Source: Streptomyces pristinaespiralis (GTDB taxonomy: Bacteria; Actinomycetota; Actinomycetes; Streptomycetales; Streptomycetaceae). Taken from it: DNA of 64,000 nucleotides. Under the pieces are notes generated by a model. The model saw only the letters and a program-made list of their open reading frames with translations, was not told the origin of the DNA and ran no database searches. The stretch is taken from contig NZ_CP011340.1 in assembly GCF_001278075.1 (NCBI RefSeq), forward strand, positions 3,348,001 through 3,412,000. The letters are read 5' to 3'. The position numbers and the translations under genes are program-made. Positions 42,236 through 50,782 of the stretch are shown one piece after another (within the stretch, counting starts at the first letter, position 1; every line of letters starts with the position of its first letter).

Positions 42236-43510
42236 ATGGCTGCCGACAACGCCGTCGCACGGCTCGCCGACGAACCGGCCGACCACCGGTTCAAGGCGCT
42301 CCCGCCCGACGCCGAAGGGCTCACCGTCGGTGAGCTGGCGGCCTCCCGCCGCAATCTCTTCACGGGCGGCTTCACCACCCCCGTCCTCGCGCTGTCCGCC
42401 GAGTCCGTCGAGCACAACCTCGCCCTGCTCGAGACGTACTCGGAGCGCCACGGGCTCGCCTTCGCCCCGCACGGCAAGACCTCCATGTCACCGCAGCTCT
42501 TCGCACGCCAACTGGAGCGCGGCGCCTGGGGCATCACGGCGGCCGTCCCCCACCAGGCCCGTGTCTACCGCGCCTTCGGGATCCGGCGGATCTTCCTCGC
42601 CAACGAGGTCGTCGACGCTGCCGCCCTGCGCTGGATCGCCGGCGAACTCGACGCCGACCCGGACTTCCGCCTCGTCTGCTACGTCGACTCCGTCCGCGGC
42701 GTCGAGCTCATGGACGAGGCCCTGCGGGGCGTCTCGCGCCCGCTCGACGTCGTGGTGGAACTCGGCGCCGGCGACGGGGCCCGCACCGGCGCCCGCACGG
42801 AGGCGGACTGCGCCGCGGTCGCCGACGCGGTGGCGGCCACCTCGACGCTGCGCCTGGTCGGCGTGGCCGGTTACGAGGGCGAGGTCCCGAAGGCCGACGG
42901 CGACCGGGTACGCGCCTGGCTGCGGCGGCTGGTGGCGATCGCCGCCGACTTCGACGGCTCGGGCCGTTTCGCCGGCACCGACGAGATCGTGATCAGCGCG
43001 GGCGGCAGCGCGTGGTTCGACGCGGTCGCCGACGTCTTCGCCGAGATCCCCGCGCTGTCCCGCCCCGTGCTGAAGCTGCTGCGTTCCGGCGCGTACGTCT
43101 CGCACGACGACGGCCACTACCGGCACCTCACCCCCTTCAACCGGGTCCCCGAGGAGGGCGCGCTCCAGCCCGCGTTCCGGCTGTGGGCGCAGGTCGTCTC
43201 CCGTCCCACCCCCGACCAGGCCTTCGTCAACGCGGGCAAGCGGGACGCCGCGTACGACATCGACCTCCCGAAGGCCCAGGTCGTCCGCGACGCCCGCACC
43301 GGCGACATCCGCCCGGCCGACGGCATCACCGTCACCGGCCTCTCCGACCAGCACGGCTGGCTCGCCACGACGGCGGAGGCGGACCTGGAGGTCGGCGACT
43401 GGGTGGGGATGGGGTTGTCGCATCCGTGCACGTCGTTCGACAAGTGGCAGCTGATTCCGGTGGTGGAGCGGGACGGCACGGTGACGGACTTCATCCGCAC
43501 GTTCTTCTGA
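42236..43510 (+). CDS. PLP-dependent amino acid deaminase / D-threonine aldolase-like
   Basis: 424 residues from ATG 42236 with GAGGAGGG 5 nt upstream. The alanine-racemase-like barrel holds the PLP lysine in APHGKTSMSP; residues VVELGAGDGARTGART and VISAGGSAWFDAV line the cofactor pocket, and GLSDQHGWLATT with HPCTSFDKWQ near the C-terminus match the metal-binding His and Cys of D-serine dehydratase/D-threonine aldolases. Substrate is likely a D-amino acid. It is first in a unit with the deacylase downstream. Confidence 0.93.
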   Translation: MAADNAVARLADEPADHRFKALPPDAEGLTVGELAASRRNLFTGGFTTPVLALSAESVEHNLALLETYSERHGLAFAPHGKTSMSPQLFARQLERGAWGITAAVPHQARVYRAFGIRRIFLANEVVDAAALRWIAGELDADPDFRLVCYVDSVRGVELMDEALRGVSRPLDVVVELGAGDGARTGARTEADCAAVADAVAATSTLRLVGVAGYEGEVPKADGDRVRAWLRRLVAIAADFDGSGRFAGTDEIVISAGGSAWFDAVADVFAEIPALSRPVLKLLRSGAYVSHDDGHYRHLTPFNRVPEEGALQPAFRLWAQVVSRPTPDQAFVNAGKRDAAYDIDLPKAQVVRDARTGDIRPADGITVTGLSDQHGWLATTAEADLEVGDWVGMGLSHPCTSFDKWQLIPVVERDGTVTDFIRTFF

Positions 43511-43523
43511 CCCTGCGGGGCGC

Positions 43524-43704
43524 TTCCCCACCCCGCCCCTTCCCGTAACCGGGGGCAAGCCCCGGACCCCGTACCGCGCTCCGCGCGGTGCCCTCAATCG
43601 CCGGGCGGGCTGGATTTCGCTCCGCGAAATCAGCCCCGCCGGCGATTGAGGCGCGGGGGTCCGGGGGCGGAGCCCCCGGTTACGGGAAGGGGCGGGTGGG
43701 GGAA
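43524..43704. repeat. 181-bp palindromic element with branched stem
   Basis: Outer arms 43524-43556 and 43672-43704 are 33-bp inverted repeats with two mismatches. Inside are matching CCCCGGACCCC/GGGGTCCGGGG, a CTCAATCGCCGG/CCGGCGATTGAG stem closed by ATTTCG/CGAAAT, and a side hairpin ACCGCGC/GCGCGGT (43573-43589). It occupies most of the gap between two genes of the same strand. The CAATCGCCGG core resembles dispersed palindromes common in Streptomyces intergenic DNA. Confidence 0.85.
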
Positions 43705-43769
43705 CAGCCCGCCGCAGGTGCCACGCACCCGCACCCGCCCCGCCCGCGCCGCACCCGAAAGGCACCCCC

Positions 43770-45380
43770 ATGCACCTCGTCATCCGCGACGCCCGCGTCA
43801 TCGACGGCACCGGCGGTGCCTCCTTCCGCGCCGACGTCGGCATCCGCGGCGGCCGTATCGCAGAGATACGGGAAGAAGGCACCGGCCACCGCCCCACCGC
43901 CCCCCGCGTCCTCGACGCGGACGGTCTCGCGCTGGCACCCGGCTTCATCGACATGCACGCCCACTCCGACCTCGCCCTGCTGCGCGACCCGGACCATTCC
44001 GCGAAGGCGGCCCAGGGCGTGACCCTCGAGGTGCTGGGGCAGGACGGACTGTCGTACGCGCCCGTGGACGACGACACCCTCGCCGCCGTGCGCAAGGCCA
44101 TCACGGGCTGGAACGGCGACGGCTCCGACATCGACTTCGACTGGCGTTCGGTCGGCGGGTACCTGGACCGTCTCGACCGGAACTTCGGCGGTCAGGGCAT
44201 CGCGGTGAACGCCGCGTACCTGATCCCGCAGGGCACCGTCCGGATGTACGCGATGGGCTGGGAGGACCGCCCCGCCACCGACGCCGAGCTCACCCGGATG
44301 AAGCAGCTCGTCGCCGAGGGCATGGAGCAGGGCGCGGTCGGCATGTCGTCCGGTCTGACGTACACGCCGGGGATGTACGCGAACGACTCGGAGCTGGCCG
44401 AGCTGTGCCGGGTCGTGGCCGCGTACGACGGCTACTACTGCCCTCATCACCGTTCCTACGGCGCCGGCGCGCTCCAGGCGTACGAGGAGATGGTGAAGTT
44501 GACCCGCGAGGCCGGGTGTGCCCTGCATCTCGCGCACGCCACCATGAACTTCGGCGTGAACAAGGGCAAGGCACCGGATCTGCTCGCGCTGCTCGACCGG
44601 GCGCTGGACGCCGGCGCGGACATCTCCCTGGACACCTATCCGTACACCCCCGGCTGCACCACGCTCGTGGCGATGCTGCCGAGCTGGGCGGGCGAGGGCG
44701 GGCCCGACGCGGTGCTGGCGCGGCTGCGGGACGACGCGACGGCCGAGAGGATCCGGCACCACTTGGAGGTCGTCGGCTCCGACGGCTGCCACGGTGTCCC
44801 GATCGAGTGGGACACCATCGAGATCTCCGGAGTGAGCGACCCGGCCGTCGCGGGTTATGTCGGCCGGACCGTCCAGCAGTCGGCCGACGAGCGCGGCGAG
44901 GCGCCGTGGGTGACCGCCCGGCGGCTGCTGATCGAGGACCGGCTCGGCTCCACGATCCTCCAGCACGTCGGCCACGAGGAGAACGTCGTTCAGATCATGC
45001 GCCACCGGGTCCACACCGGCGGGAGCGACGGCATCCTCCAGGGCGACAAGCCGCACCCCCGGGCCTACGGCACGTTCCCGCAGTACCTCGGCCGGTACGC
45101 GCGCGAGCTGGCCATCCTGTCGCTGGAGGAGGCCGTCGCCCATCTGACGTCCCGCCCGGCCGCCCGGCTGCGGCTGCCCGACCGGGGTCTGGTCCGTGAG
45201 GGGTACCGCGCCGACCTGGTGCTGTTCGACCCGCTGACGGTGGCGGCGGGCTCGACCTTCGACGAGCCGCGCACCTTGCCCGTCGGCATCCCCCACGTGC
45301 TGATCGACGGCCGGTTCGTCGTCGAGGACGGCGCCCGCACCGGTGTGCTCGCCGGCCGCGCCGTGCGCCGCACGCCCTGA
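43770..45380 (+). CDS. N-acyl-D-amino-acid deacylase (D-aminoacylase)
   Basis: 536 residues. Amidohydrolase superfamily with the FIDMHAHSDLALLRD metal site, the MSSGLTYTPGMYA segment and RVHTGGSDGILQGDKPHPRAYGTFP, characteristic of D-aminoacylases (AmdHD3). It removes acyl groups from N-acyl-D-amino acids, yielding substrates for the PLP enzyme upstream. The start ATG lies ~66 bp past the end of the palindromic element. No signal peptide, so cytosolic. Confidence 0.94.
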   Translation: MHLVIRDARVIDGTGGASFRADVGIRGGRIAEIREEGTGHRPTAPRVLDADGLALAPGFIDMHAHSDLALLRDPDHSAKAAQGVTLEVLGQDGLSYAPVDDDTLAAVRKAITGWNGDGSDIDFDWRSVGGYLDRLDRNFGGQGIAVNAAYLIPQGTVRMYAMGWEDRPATDAELTRMKQLVAEGMEQGAVGMSSGLTYTPGMYANDSELAELCRVVAAYDGYYCPHHRSYGAGALQAYEEMVKLTREAGCALHLAHATMNFGVNKGKAPDLLALLDRALDAGADISLDTYPYTPGCTTLVAMLPSWAGEGGPDAVLARLRDDATAERIRHHLEVVGSDGCHGVPIEWDTIEISGVSDPAVAGYVGRTVQQSADERGEAPWVTARRLLIEDRLGSTILQHVGHEENVVQIMRHRVHTGGSDGILQGDKPHPRAYGTFPQYLGRYARELAILSLEEAVAHLTSRPAARLRLPDRGLVREGYRADLVLFDPLTVAAGSTFDEPRTLPVGIPHVLIDGRFVVEDGARTGVLAGRAVRRTP

Positions 45381-45387
45381 AGGCGCG

Positions 45388-46017
45388 CTAGCGAACGCCC
45401 TGCGGCCTGTACTGGATGCTGATGCGCGGTCCGACCGGGCGCGCCGTCTTGAGGACGGCGTGCTCCCAGGTCCGCTGGCACGAGCCGCCCATCACGATGA
45501 GGTCGCCGTGGCCGAGCGCCTTGCGCACCTGTGCGCCGCCGCCCCGCCGGGGCCGGAGCGCCAGCTCGCGCGGGGCGCCGACGGAGAGGATGGCGACCAT
45601 GGTGTCCTCGCGCGAGCCGCGCCCGATGGTGTCGCCGTGCCAGGCGACGCTGTCCCGGCCGTCCCGGTAGTAGCAGAGACCGGCGGTGCGGAACGGCTCG
45701 CCGAGCTCCTCGGCGTAGTGCCGTGACAGGGCTTCCCGCCCCTCCACCAGCACGGGATGCGGAAGCGGGTCGCCGGCCCCGTAGAACGCGAGCAGCCTCG
45801 GCACGTCGACCACCCGCTCGTACATCTGCCGGCGTTCCGCCCGCCACGGCACGGAGCCGACCAGCTCGTCGAAGAGGGCGTCCGCGCCACAGAGCCAGCC
45901 GGGCAGAACGTCGATCCAGGCACCGTCACCGAGCACGGTGCGCCGGGCGTCGCCGAGCGGACCGAGACGGATCTCGTCGGTCTGGTCGAAGAGTGATCCC
46001 TGGAGATGTGCTGCCAT
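45388..46017 (-). CDS. AlkB-like Fe(II)/2-oxoglutarate dioxygenase
   Basis: 209 residues. AlkB signature: iron ligands in AWHGDTIGRG (HxD) and the distal His in TWEHAVLK, with 2-oxoglutarate Arg in PRISIQYRP. The MYERVVDVPRLLAFYG segment is the nucleotide-recognition lid region. Likely repairs alkylated DNA/RNA bases. TACCGT 7 nt before the ATG suggests a leaderless start. It converges on the deacylase gene with 7 bp between stops. Confidence 0.92.
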   Translation of the reverse strand: MAAHLQGSLFDQTDEIRLGPLGDARRTVLGDGAWIDVLPGWLCGADALFDELVGSVPWRAERRQMYERVVDVPRLLAFYGAGDPLPHPVLVEGREALSRHYAEELGEPFRTAGLCYYRDGRDSVAWHGDTIGRGSREDTMVAILSVGAPRELALRPRRGGGAQVRKALGHGDLIVMGGSCQRTWEHAVLKTARPVGPRISIQYRPQGVR

Positions 46018-46123
46018 GCCTCTCACGGTACCTCCGGAACCGAACAAACGATCGAAGATCGGCTTCAGGTGCCGTGCTCGCCCGGGCGACTGGTCGGATC
46101 GAGCGACAAGTTTGATTTTGATC

Positions 46124-46152
46124 CGTTACCGCCCCGTCGGTTCCGACGTTGA
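46124..46152 (+). promoter_or_regulatory. Sigma-BldN-like promoter of the chaplin gene
   Basis: CGTTAC (46124-46129), 17 nt, CGTTGA (46147-46152). The published BldN consensus is CGTAAC-N16/17-CGTTGA, so only one base of the -35 differs. The predicted transcription start is ~50 nt before the chaplin ATG. Confidence 0.7.
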
Positions 46153-46208
46153 AGAGAACGTGCTGGTCGCAATCCTGCGGCCCACTCTCGTCCCGCAAGG
46201 AGAAGTTG

Positions 46209-46478
46209 ATGTCGCGTATCGCGAAGGCAGCCGCCGTAGTCGCCGGCACTGGTGCCATCCTGGCCGGCGGCGCCGGCATGGCTGCCGCCGATGCCGGAGC
46301 GCACGGTGGCGCCGCCGGTTCCCCCGGTGTCGTGTCCGGCAACGCGGTCCAGGTGCCGGTGCACGTGCCGGTCAACGTGTGCGGCAACACCGTGAACGTC
46401 ATCGCCCTGCTCAACCCGACCTTCGGCAACCAGTGCGCGAACGTCGACGGTGGCGACCACGGCGCCTACGGCGGCTGA
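46209..46478 (+). CDS. Short chaplin
   Basis: 89 residues from ATG 46209, AAGGAGAAGTTG upstream. Signal peptide to ~28 (AGGAGMAAADA) and one chaplin domain (~38-78) with VQVPVHVPVNVCGNTVNVIA and LLNPTFGNQCAN, cysteines Cys58 and Cys76. It should assemble into amphipathic amyloid on aerial hyphae and spores. The Gly-rich tail DGGDHGAYGG differs from classical short chaplins. No sorting signal, so a short (ChpD-H type) form. Confidence 0.94.
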   Translation: MSRIAKAAAVVAGTGAILAGGAGMAAADAGAHGGAAGSPGVVSGNAVQVPVHVPVNVCGNTVNVIALLNPTFGNQCANVDGGDHGAYGG

Positions 46479-46493
46479 CCACCACACGGAACG

Positions 46494-46531
46494 CTGCGGC
46501 CTCCCCTTCGACACTCCGGGGGAGGCCGCAG
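46494..46531. terminator. Terminator of the chaplin gene
   Basis: 13-bp stem (46494-46506, 46519-46531) around a 12-nt loop, followed by a second 9-bp dyad TCATGTCCG/CGGACATGA at 46532-46551. Confidence 0.8.
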
Positions 46532-46645
46532 TCATGTCCGCCCGGACATGACAGTGAGGCATGCCGGACCCGAAGAGGTCCGGACCCGAGGGGCCCGCGG
46601 CGGAGCCCGCCGACCGGGGCCCCGCCGCTCGTGAGGGATGTCCGG

Positions 46646-47506
46646 TCAGGCGTACCGGTAGAAGCGTGTGTGGTCCATGAGCGCCGACGGCTTCACGTCC
46701 CACGGCGGCATCGGATCGTCGGCCGAGAAGATCCGCCCGTACTGCGGGTCGGACGGCTCGAGCGCCTTGTCCGGCAGATAACGGGACCCCGGGTGCGCCT
46801 CCTGCCAGCGCGTCCACAGCAGGTCCATATAGGCGTGGTGGAGCCAGAAGACCGGGTCGTCGGGCGAGGTGGCGCTCATCATCAGGCCGCCGACCCATCG
46901 GTGGACCCGGTTGTGCAGACGCCAGCGTTCGGAGCCGCCGGCTCTCCAGCCCTCCATCCGGTTGCGGAAACCGCGGGGCACCGTGGAGTCCCACGGCGCG
47001 GCGTCGTAGAGCGGATCGTCCAGCGCCTGTGCGACATCGGCCTTCGTCGGCAGCGACACCGGATCGCCCGGGCGGCCCAGGTCGCGGGTGAGGAAGTCGC
47101 CTTCCGAGACACCGCCCTCGATCGGCCACTCGCCGTTGACGTGGGCGAAGGGCCCGGTCATGACCTGCCGGTCACCGCGGCGGCCGGTGCCGCCCATGAG
47201 ATCGTCGGCCCACAGCGACGACGCCGGCGAGTTGTCCGTCGTCCAGTCCCAGTACGGGACGGACACGCCGGAGTCGATCTCCTGCAGCGCCTGCTCGAAC
47301 TCCAGCAGGAACCTGCGGTGCCAGGGGAAGAACGACGGCGTCATATGGGCGGCACGCGGACGGTCCTCCGCGTCGGAGACGTAGTACTCGCCGTGCATCC
47401 TGACGAACTCGTCGTACCGGCCGGAGCGCTTGAGCCCCAGCAGCGCCCCGACCAGCCGCCGCTTCTCGGAACGGGTCAGGTTCCGCTGGTTCTTGCGGGT
47501 GTACAC
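46646..47506 (-). CDS. melC2: Tyrosinase (MelC2/MelD2 type)
   Basis: 286 residues from GTG 47506. Type-3 copper site: CuA His38 (RMHGEY), His54 (AAHMTP), His63 (PWHRRF); CuB His198 and His202 (LHNRVH) and His224 (WLHHAYMD). It hydroxylates monophenols and oxidises catechols to quinones, leading to melanin. Sequence differs from classical MelC2 at several loops, fitting the second (MelD-like) tyrosinase. It lacks a signal peptide; export is by piggyback with the MelC1-type partner. Confidence 0.94.
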   Translation of the reverse strand: MYTRKNQRNLTRSEKRRLVGALLGLKRSGRYDEFVRMHGEYYVSDAEDRPRAAHMTPSFFPWHRRFLLEFEQALQEIDSGVSVPYWDWTTDNSPASSLWADDLMGGTGRRGDRQVMTGPFAHVNGEWPIEGGVSEGDFLTRDLGRPGDPVSLPTKADVAQALDDPLYDAAPWDSTVPRGFRNRMEGWRAGGSERWRLHNRVHRWVGGLMMSATSPDDPVFWLHHAYMDLLWTRWQEAHPGSRYLPDKALEPSDPQYGRIFSADDPMPPWDVKPSALMDHTRFYRYA

Positions 47507-47525
47507 GGGGTGCCGGCCCTCCTGG

Positions 47526-48059
47526 TCAGGCGCTGTGCATGGCGGTCATGGGCGTCAAGGAGAGCTGGGCGTCTCCCAGTTCGTCGACGGCGGCGCGGGC
47601 CACGTCCCGCAGCGTCGGGAACGACTCGTAGTGGTTGACCAGGCTCAGGTACGTGCCGTCGGCGCGCCGCATGACGTGCAGTGGCCGGCCGTCGATGCGG
47701 ACCTCCACGCTCGGCACCGGCCGGGCGCCCCCGGCCGGCGGGCCGGAGCGGACCCGGTCGGCGTCCTCCCCGTTCCGGTGCCGGCCCTCCTCACCGGCGG
47801 GGACCATCACGGTGGCGCTGCCCTGGATGTGCCGGCCCTGGTACGTCTCGGCGAACCGCTCCAGCGACCGCTTCGTGGCCGCCCTGTTCCGGCCGGACTC
47901 CCTGTTCTCCCCGCCGCGCCCGAGGAGCGGCAGCAGCGCCCCGGCCGTGCCGGCGACGGCCCCGACCGTGACGAGGGCCCGAAGTACGAGTCGACGGGCG
48001 GGAGATCCGCCGCCCGTCCGCGCTCCGCCGCGGGTGGCGTCCCGGGTGCCCGTCCTCAT
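47526..48059 (-). CDS. melC1: Tyrosinase cofactor/chaperone (MelC1 type)
   Basis: 177 residues. Twin-arginine-like signal GGSPARRLVLRALVTVGAVAGTAG; the mature part has TYQGRHIQGSATVMVPAG and VEVRIDGRPLHVMRRADGTY and NHYESFPTLRDVARAAV, as in MelC1 caddie proteins that insert copper and carry tyrosinase out through Tat. A longer Glu/Arg-rich loop than usual (~100-115). Upstream of tyrosinase with a 19-bp gap, so same operon. Confidence 0.9.
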   Translation of the reverse strand: MRTGTRDATRGGARTGGGSPARRLVLRALVTVGAVAGTAGALLPLLGRGGENRESGRNRAATKRSLERFAETYQGRHIQGSATVMVPAGEEGRHRNGEDADRVRSGPPAGGARPVPSVEVRIDGRPLHVMRRADGTYLSLVNHYESFPTLRDVARAAVDELGDAQLSLTPMTAMHSA

Positions 48060-48204
48060 GGCATCGCCCCTCCGTCGGTGTCCTCACGTGATGACCGCTG
48101 TCGCCCGCGGCGTACCGCGACGCCGTGTCGACAGCGGTTCTCGTGGTGACAACGACGCCGCCGTCAAAGGGTTGCTCCGCCACCGGAGGGAGCGGCCGTG
48201 GCGG

Positions 48205-48708
48205 CTAGCGGAACAGCAGGGTGCCGGTCGGCGCGGCCCGGAGCACCGGTGCGACCAGCGCGGCCTCCGGCAGCGTGGGCTCGGGCAGGCCGAACCCTTC
48301 GCCGGACGGCGCGGTCACGGGCGCGCCGAGCGAGGCACCCGGGCTCGCCAGCTCCACGTCCGACTCCTGTGCCAGCACCTCCGCGACGCCGAGGTTGCCC
48401 TCCCCGAGCGGGTTCTCCACCGGGACCTCCAGCAGTGTCCGGGGCAGTTCGCTGCTGACGGGCACCGCCGGCAGCGTGCCCTGCGGCAGCAGGGTTCCGG
48501 TCACGTGCCGCGGCCCTTCGGGCGCGCCGGGCACGGGGACCGGCACACCGGTGCTCAGGTCCGGTGTCTCCACCGGTACCGCCGTCTCCAGGCTCTCGAG
48601 CGGCAGGACGACCGGCACGGACGTCCCGGCGACCGCGGGTGCGGCCGCCACGGCCGTGCCCACGCATGCCAGTACCGCCGCCAGAGTTCCCCGGGTGGTC
48701 AACTTCAT
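48205..48708 (-). CDS. Secreted Val/Pro-rich hypothetical protein
   Basis: 167 residues from ATG 48708. Signal peptide (TLAAVLACVGTAVAAAPAVA), then a low-complexity protein rich in Val, Pro, Leu and Thr (LPLESLETAVPVETPDLS, TLLPQGTLPAVPVSSELP) with little predicted globular core. Similar small secreted proteins accompany chaplin/rodlin genes in Streptomyces; no enzymatic motif is present. Divergent from the P450 gene. Confidence 0.75.
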   Translation of the reverse strand: MKLTTRGTLAAVLACVGTAVAAAPAVAGTSVPVVLPLESLETAVPVETPDLSTGVPVPVPGAPEGPRHVTGTLLPQGTLPAVPVSSELPRTLLEVPVENPLGEGNLGVAEVLAQESDVELASPGASLGAPVTAPSGEGFGLPEPTLPEAALVAPVLRAAPTGTLLFR

Positions 48709-48870
48709 CGCTGTGTACGTCCCCTCATGTGCCGAACGGAGTCTCCGTCGTACTGCCACAACGATCCGGACGGCCGAACCCGTGCAAATTCCGCCCGTCC
48801 GCAGCAATGTCGGGACGCGTGCTGACGCCTCGATGGGCCAGCATGTGGCCTCAAGCACCTGGAGGTTGCC

Positions 48871-50136
48871 GTGGCCAGGGAGACTCCCGGCCGGGTCGCT
48901 TCGCGACCGGCCGCACCCGCACCCGAGACCGATCTGTCCGACCCGACGTTCTGGCGGCTGCCGCGCCCTGCCCGGCTCGCCGCCTTCGCCGAACTCCGCG
49001 CGCGTGACGCACCGGTGCGCTTCGGGGAGCGTCCCGGCTTCTACGCGCTGGTCCGGCACGCCGATGTGGCGGAGGCCAGCCGGCGGCCGCGTGACTTCAC
49101 CAGCGCGCCGGGCGTCACCACGCCGGAGCCGGCCCCCTGGGCCAAGGCTCTCTTCGGGAACTCCATGGTCAACATGGACGGTCCGGAACATGCCACGCTG
49201 CGCCGGATCGTGGCCCGTTCGTTCACACCGAGACTGCTCGCCGCCACCGAGGACAACGTCCGGGAGGTCGCCGGGCGCATCGTCGGCGAGATGCTGGCCG
49301 GCCGGCCGCGGGACTTCGTCCCTGCGGTGGCCTCGCGCATGCCGTTCGAGGTGATCTGCGACCTGATGGGCGTCCCGGGCGAGGCGCGCGCCGAGATCGC
49401 TGCCCGGATCGACCAGGCCTCGGAGAACGTCGGCGTGCAGCGCGGCCTGCGGTCCCGGCTCCGGATGCCCGGACGCGGACTGCGCGCCCTGGCCCATATG
49501 CAGCTGGTAATGGCGGGCCTGGCCCGTGAGCGGCGCCGCCGGCCCACGGGGGATCTCATCTCCGCGCTGGTGTGCGCGGACGTGGACGGCCAGGCGCTGA
49601 ACTCCCGGCAGTTGGGGGCGTTCTTCTCACTGCTGCTGGTCGCGGGCGTGGAGACGACGCGCAACGCGATCGCACACGGGCTTTCGCTGCTCAGTGAACA
49701 CCCTGAGCAGCGGGCGCTGTTGGAGTCGGACTTCGACCGGTACGCGGACGGCGCGGTGGAGGAGATCGTCCGTCACTCGACCCCGATCATCCAGTTCCGC
49801 CGCACGGTGGCCGCCGAGTGCGTGCTCGGCGGCCGCGGCTTCCGCCCCGGCGAGAAGGTGGTGCTGTTCTACGCGTCGGCCAACCGTGACGAGGCCGTCT
49901 TCGAGGACCCGGACGTCTTCGACATCACCCGCAGCCCCAATCCGCACCTGGGGTACGGCGGTGGCGGCCCGCACTACTGCCTCGGGGCGCACCTGGCCAG
50001 GCAGGAGATGAAGGCCCTGTTCCATGAACTGCTCACCAAGGCCGGCGGCGTCCGGACGGTCGGCGCGCCGTGCCTGGTCGACTCCAGTTTCGACAACCGC
50101 GTCCGGTCGCTCCCCTTCGCCTTCGAAGCCTCCTGA
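48871..50136 (+). CDS. Cytochrome P450
   Basis: 421 residues from GTG 48871 (TGGAGG 7 nt upstream). I-helix LVAGVETTRNAIAHG, K-helix EEIVRHSTP, heme loop GGGPHYCLGAHLARQE with Cys370. The pattern NMDGPEHATLRRIVARSFTP resembles CYP124/125/142-like sterol and lipid hydroxylases of actinobacteria. No ferredoxin or reductase is adjacent, so it relies on general electron carriers. Substrate unknown. Confidence 0.94.
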   Translation: MARETPGRVASRPAAPAPETDLSDPTFWRLPRPARLAAFAELRARDAPVRFGERPGFYALVRHADVAEASRRPRDFTSAPGVTTPEPAPWAKALFGNSMVNMDGPEHATLRRIVARSFTPRLLAATEDNVREVAGRIVGEMLAGRPRDFVPAVASRMPFEVICDLMGVPGEARAEIAARIDQASENVGVQRGLRSRLRMPGRGLRALAHMQLVMAGLARERRRRPTGDLISALVCADVDGQALNSRQLGAFFSLLLVAGVETTRNAIAHGLSLLSEHPEQRALLESDFDRYADGAVEEIVRHSTPIIQFRRTVAAECVLGGRGFRPGEKVVLFYASANRDEAVFEDPDVFDITRSPNPHLGYGGGGPHYCLGAHLARQEMKALFHELLTKAGGVRTVGAPCLVDSSFDNRVRSLPFAFEAS

Positions 50137-50167
50137 CCAGGGCCACGCCCGGGCCGGAGGGCCAGGG

Positions 50168-50668
50168 TCAGCCGCGCAGCCGCGACACGGGCAGCAGTAC
50201 GTGCGCGGAGCTGACGAGGGTGGTCTCGTCGCCGAGGAAGGACTGGAAGGCCTCGTCGCTGACGGGCTCGCCCGGCCTCCCCTCCGGCCACGGGCGGCTC
50301 GCGATCATGAAGTGGACGTGGCCGCGCCGGTCCGCGGCGGCCAGCCACTCGGGCGGCGCCGGGCACTGGGCCTTGAGGTACGGCATGTTGACGACGGCCT
50401 GGCCGCCTTCGACCAGCAGCTGGATCGGGTGCGAGCCGTCGTGCGTGTGGTCGTGCATCTCGTCGCCGACGGTGAGCCCGAGCTCCGCGATCATCGCCAG
50501 GGCGGCCTCCTCCCCCGCGGCCGGCCCGTCGACGCCGTCGCCGAGGGAGTAGGTGAGCAGGTAGGGCGTGTCATGTCCCTGAGCGGGATCCCCGGTCCAT
50601 GCGAGCAGGGAGAGCGTGCCCAACCGGCTGCGGTTCACGGCGGATCGGGGGGTGTTCGCTGTGGTCAT
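50168..50668 (-). CDS. DUF5949-like protein
   Basis: 166 residues from ATG 50668. SLLAWTGDPAQGHDTPYLLTY, LLVEGGQAVVNMPYLKAQCP and EWLAAADRRGHVHFMIASRP match a conserved streptomycete family of unknown role (DUF5949 to my recall). TAGGGT 8 nt before the ATG suggests a leaderless mRNA. No signal or membrane segment; cytosolic. Convergent with the P450 gene. Confidence 0.8.
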   Translation of the reverse strand: MTTANTPRSAVNRSRLGTLSLLAWTGDPAQGHDTPYLLTYSLGDGVDGPAAGEEAALAMIAELGLTVGDEMHDHTHDGSHPIQLLVEGGQAVVNMPYLKAQCPAPPEWLAAADRRGHVHFMIASRPWPEGRPGEPVSDEAFQSFLGDETTLVSSAHVLLPVSRLRG

Positions 50669-50782
50669 GGCTCGGCACCCTAGTGGCGGGCACACCGCCG
50701 TCCGGCCCTCGTTCACCTGGACGGGGGAACCGGACTCCAAAGTGCCGTTCGCCGCGTCCGGCGCGGGCCCGCCGCCGTTCCC

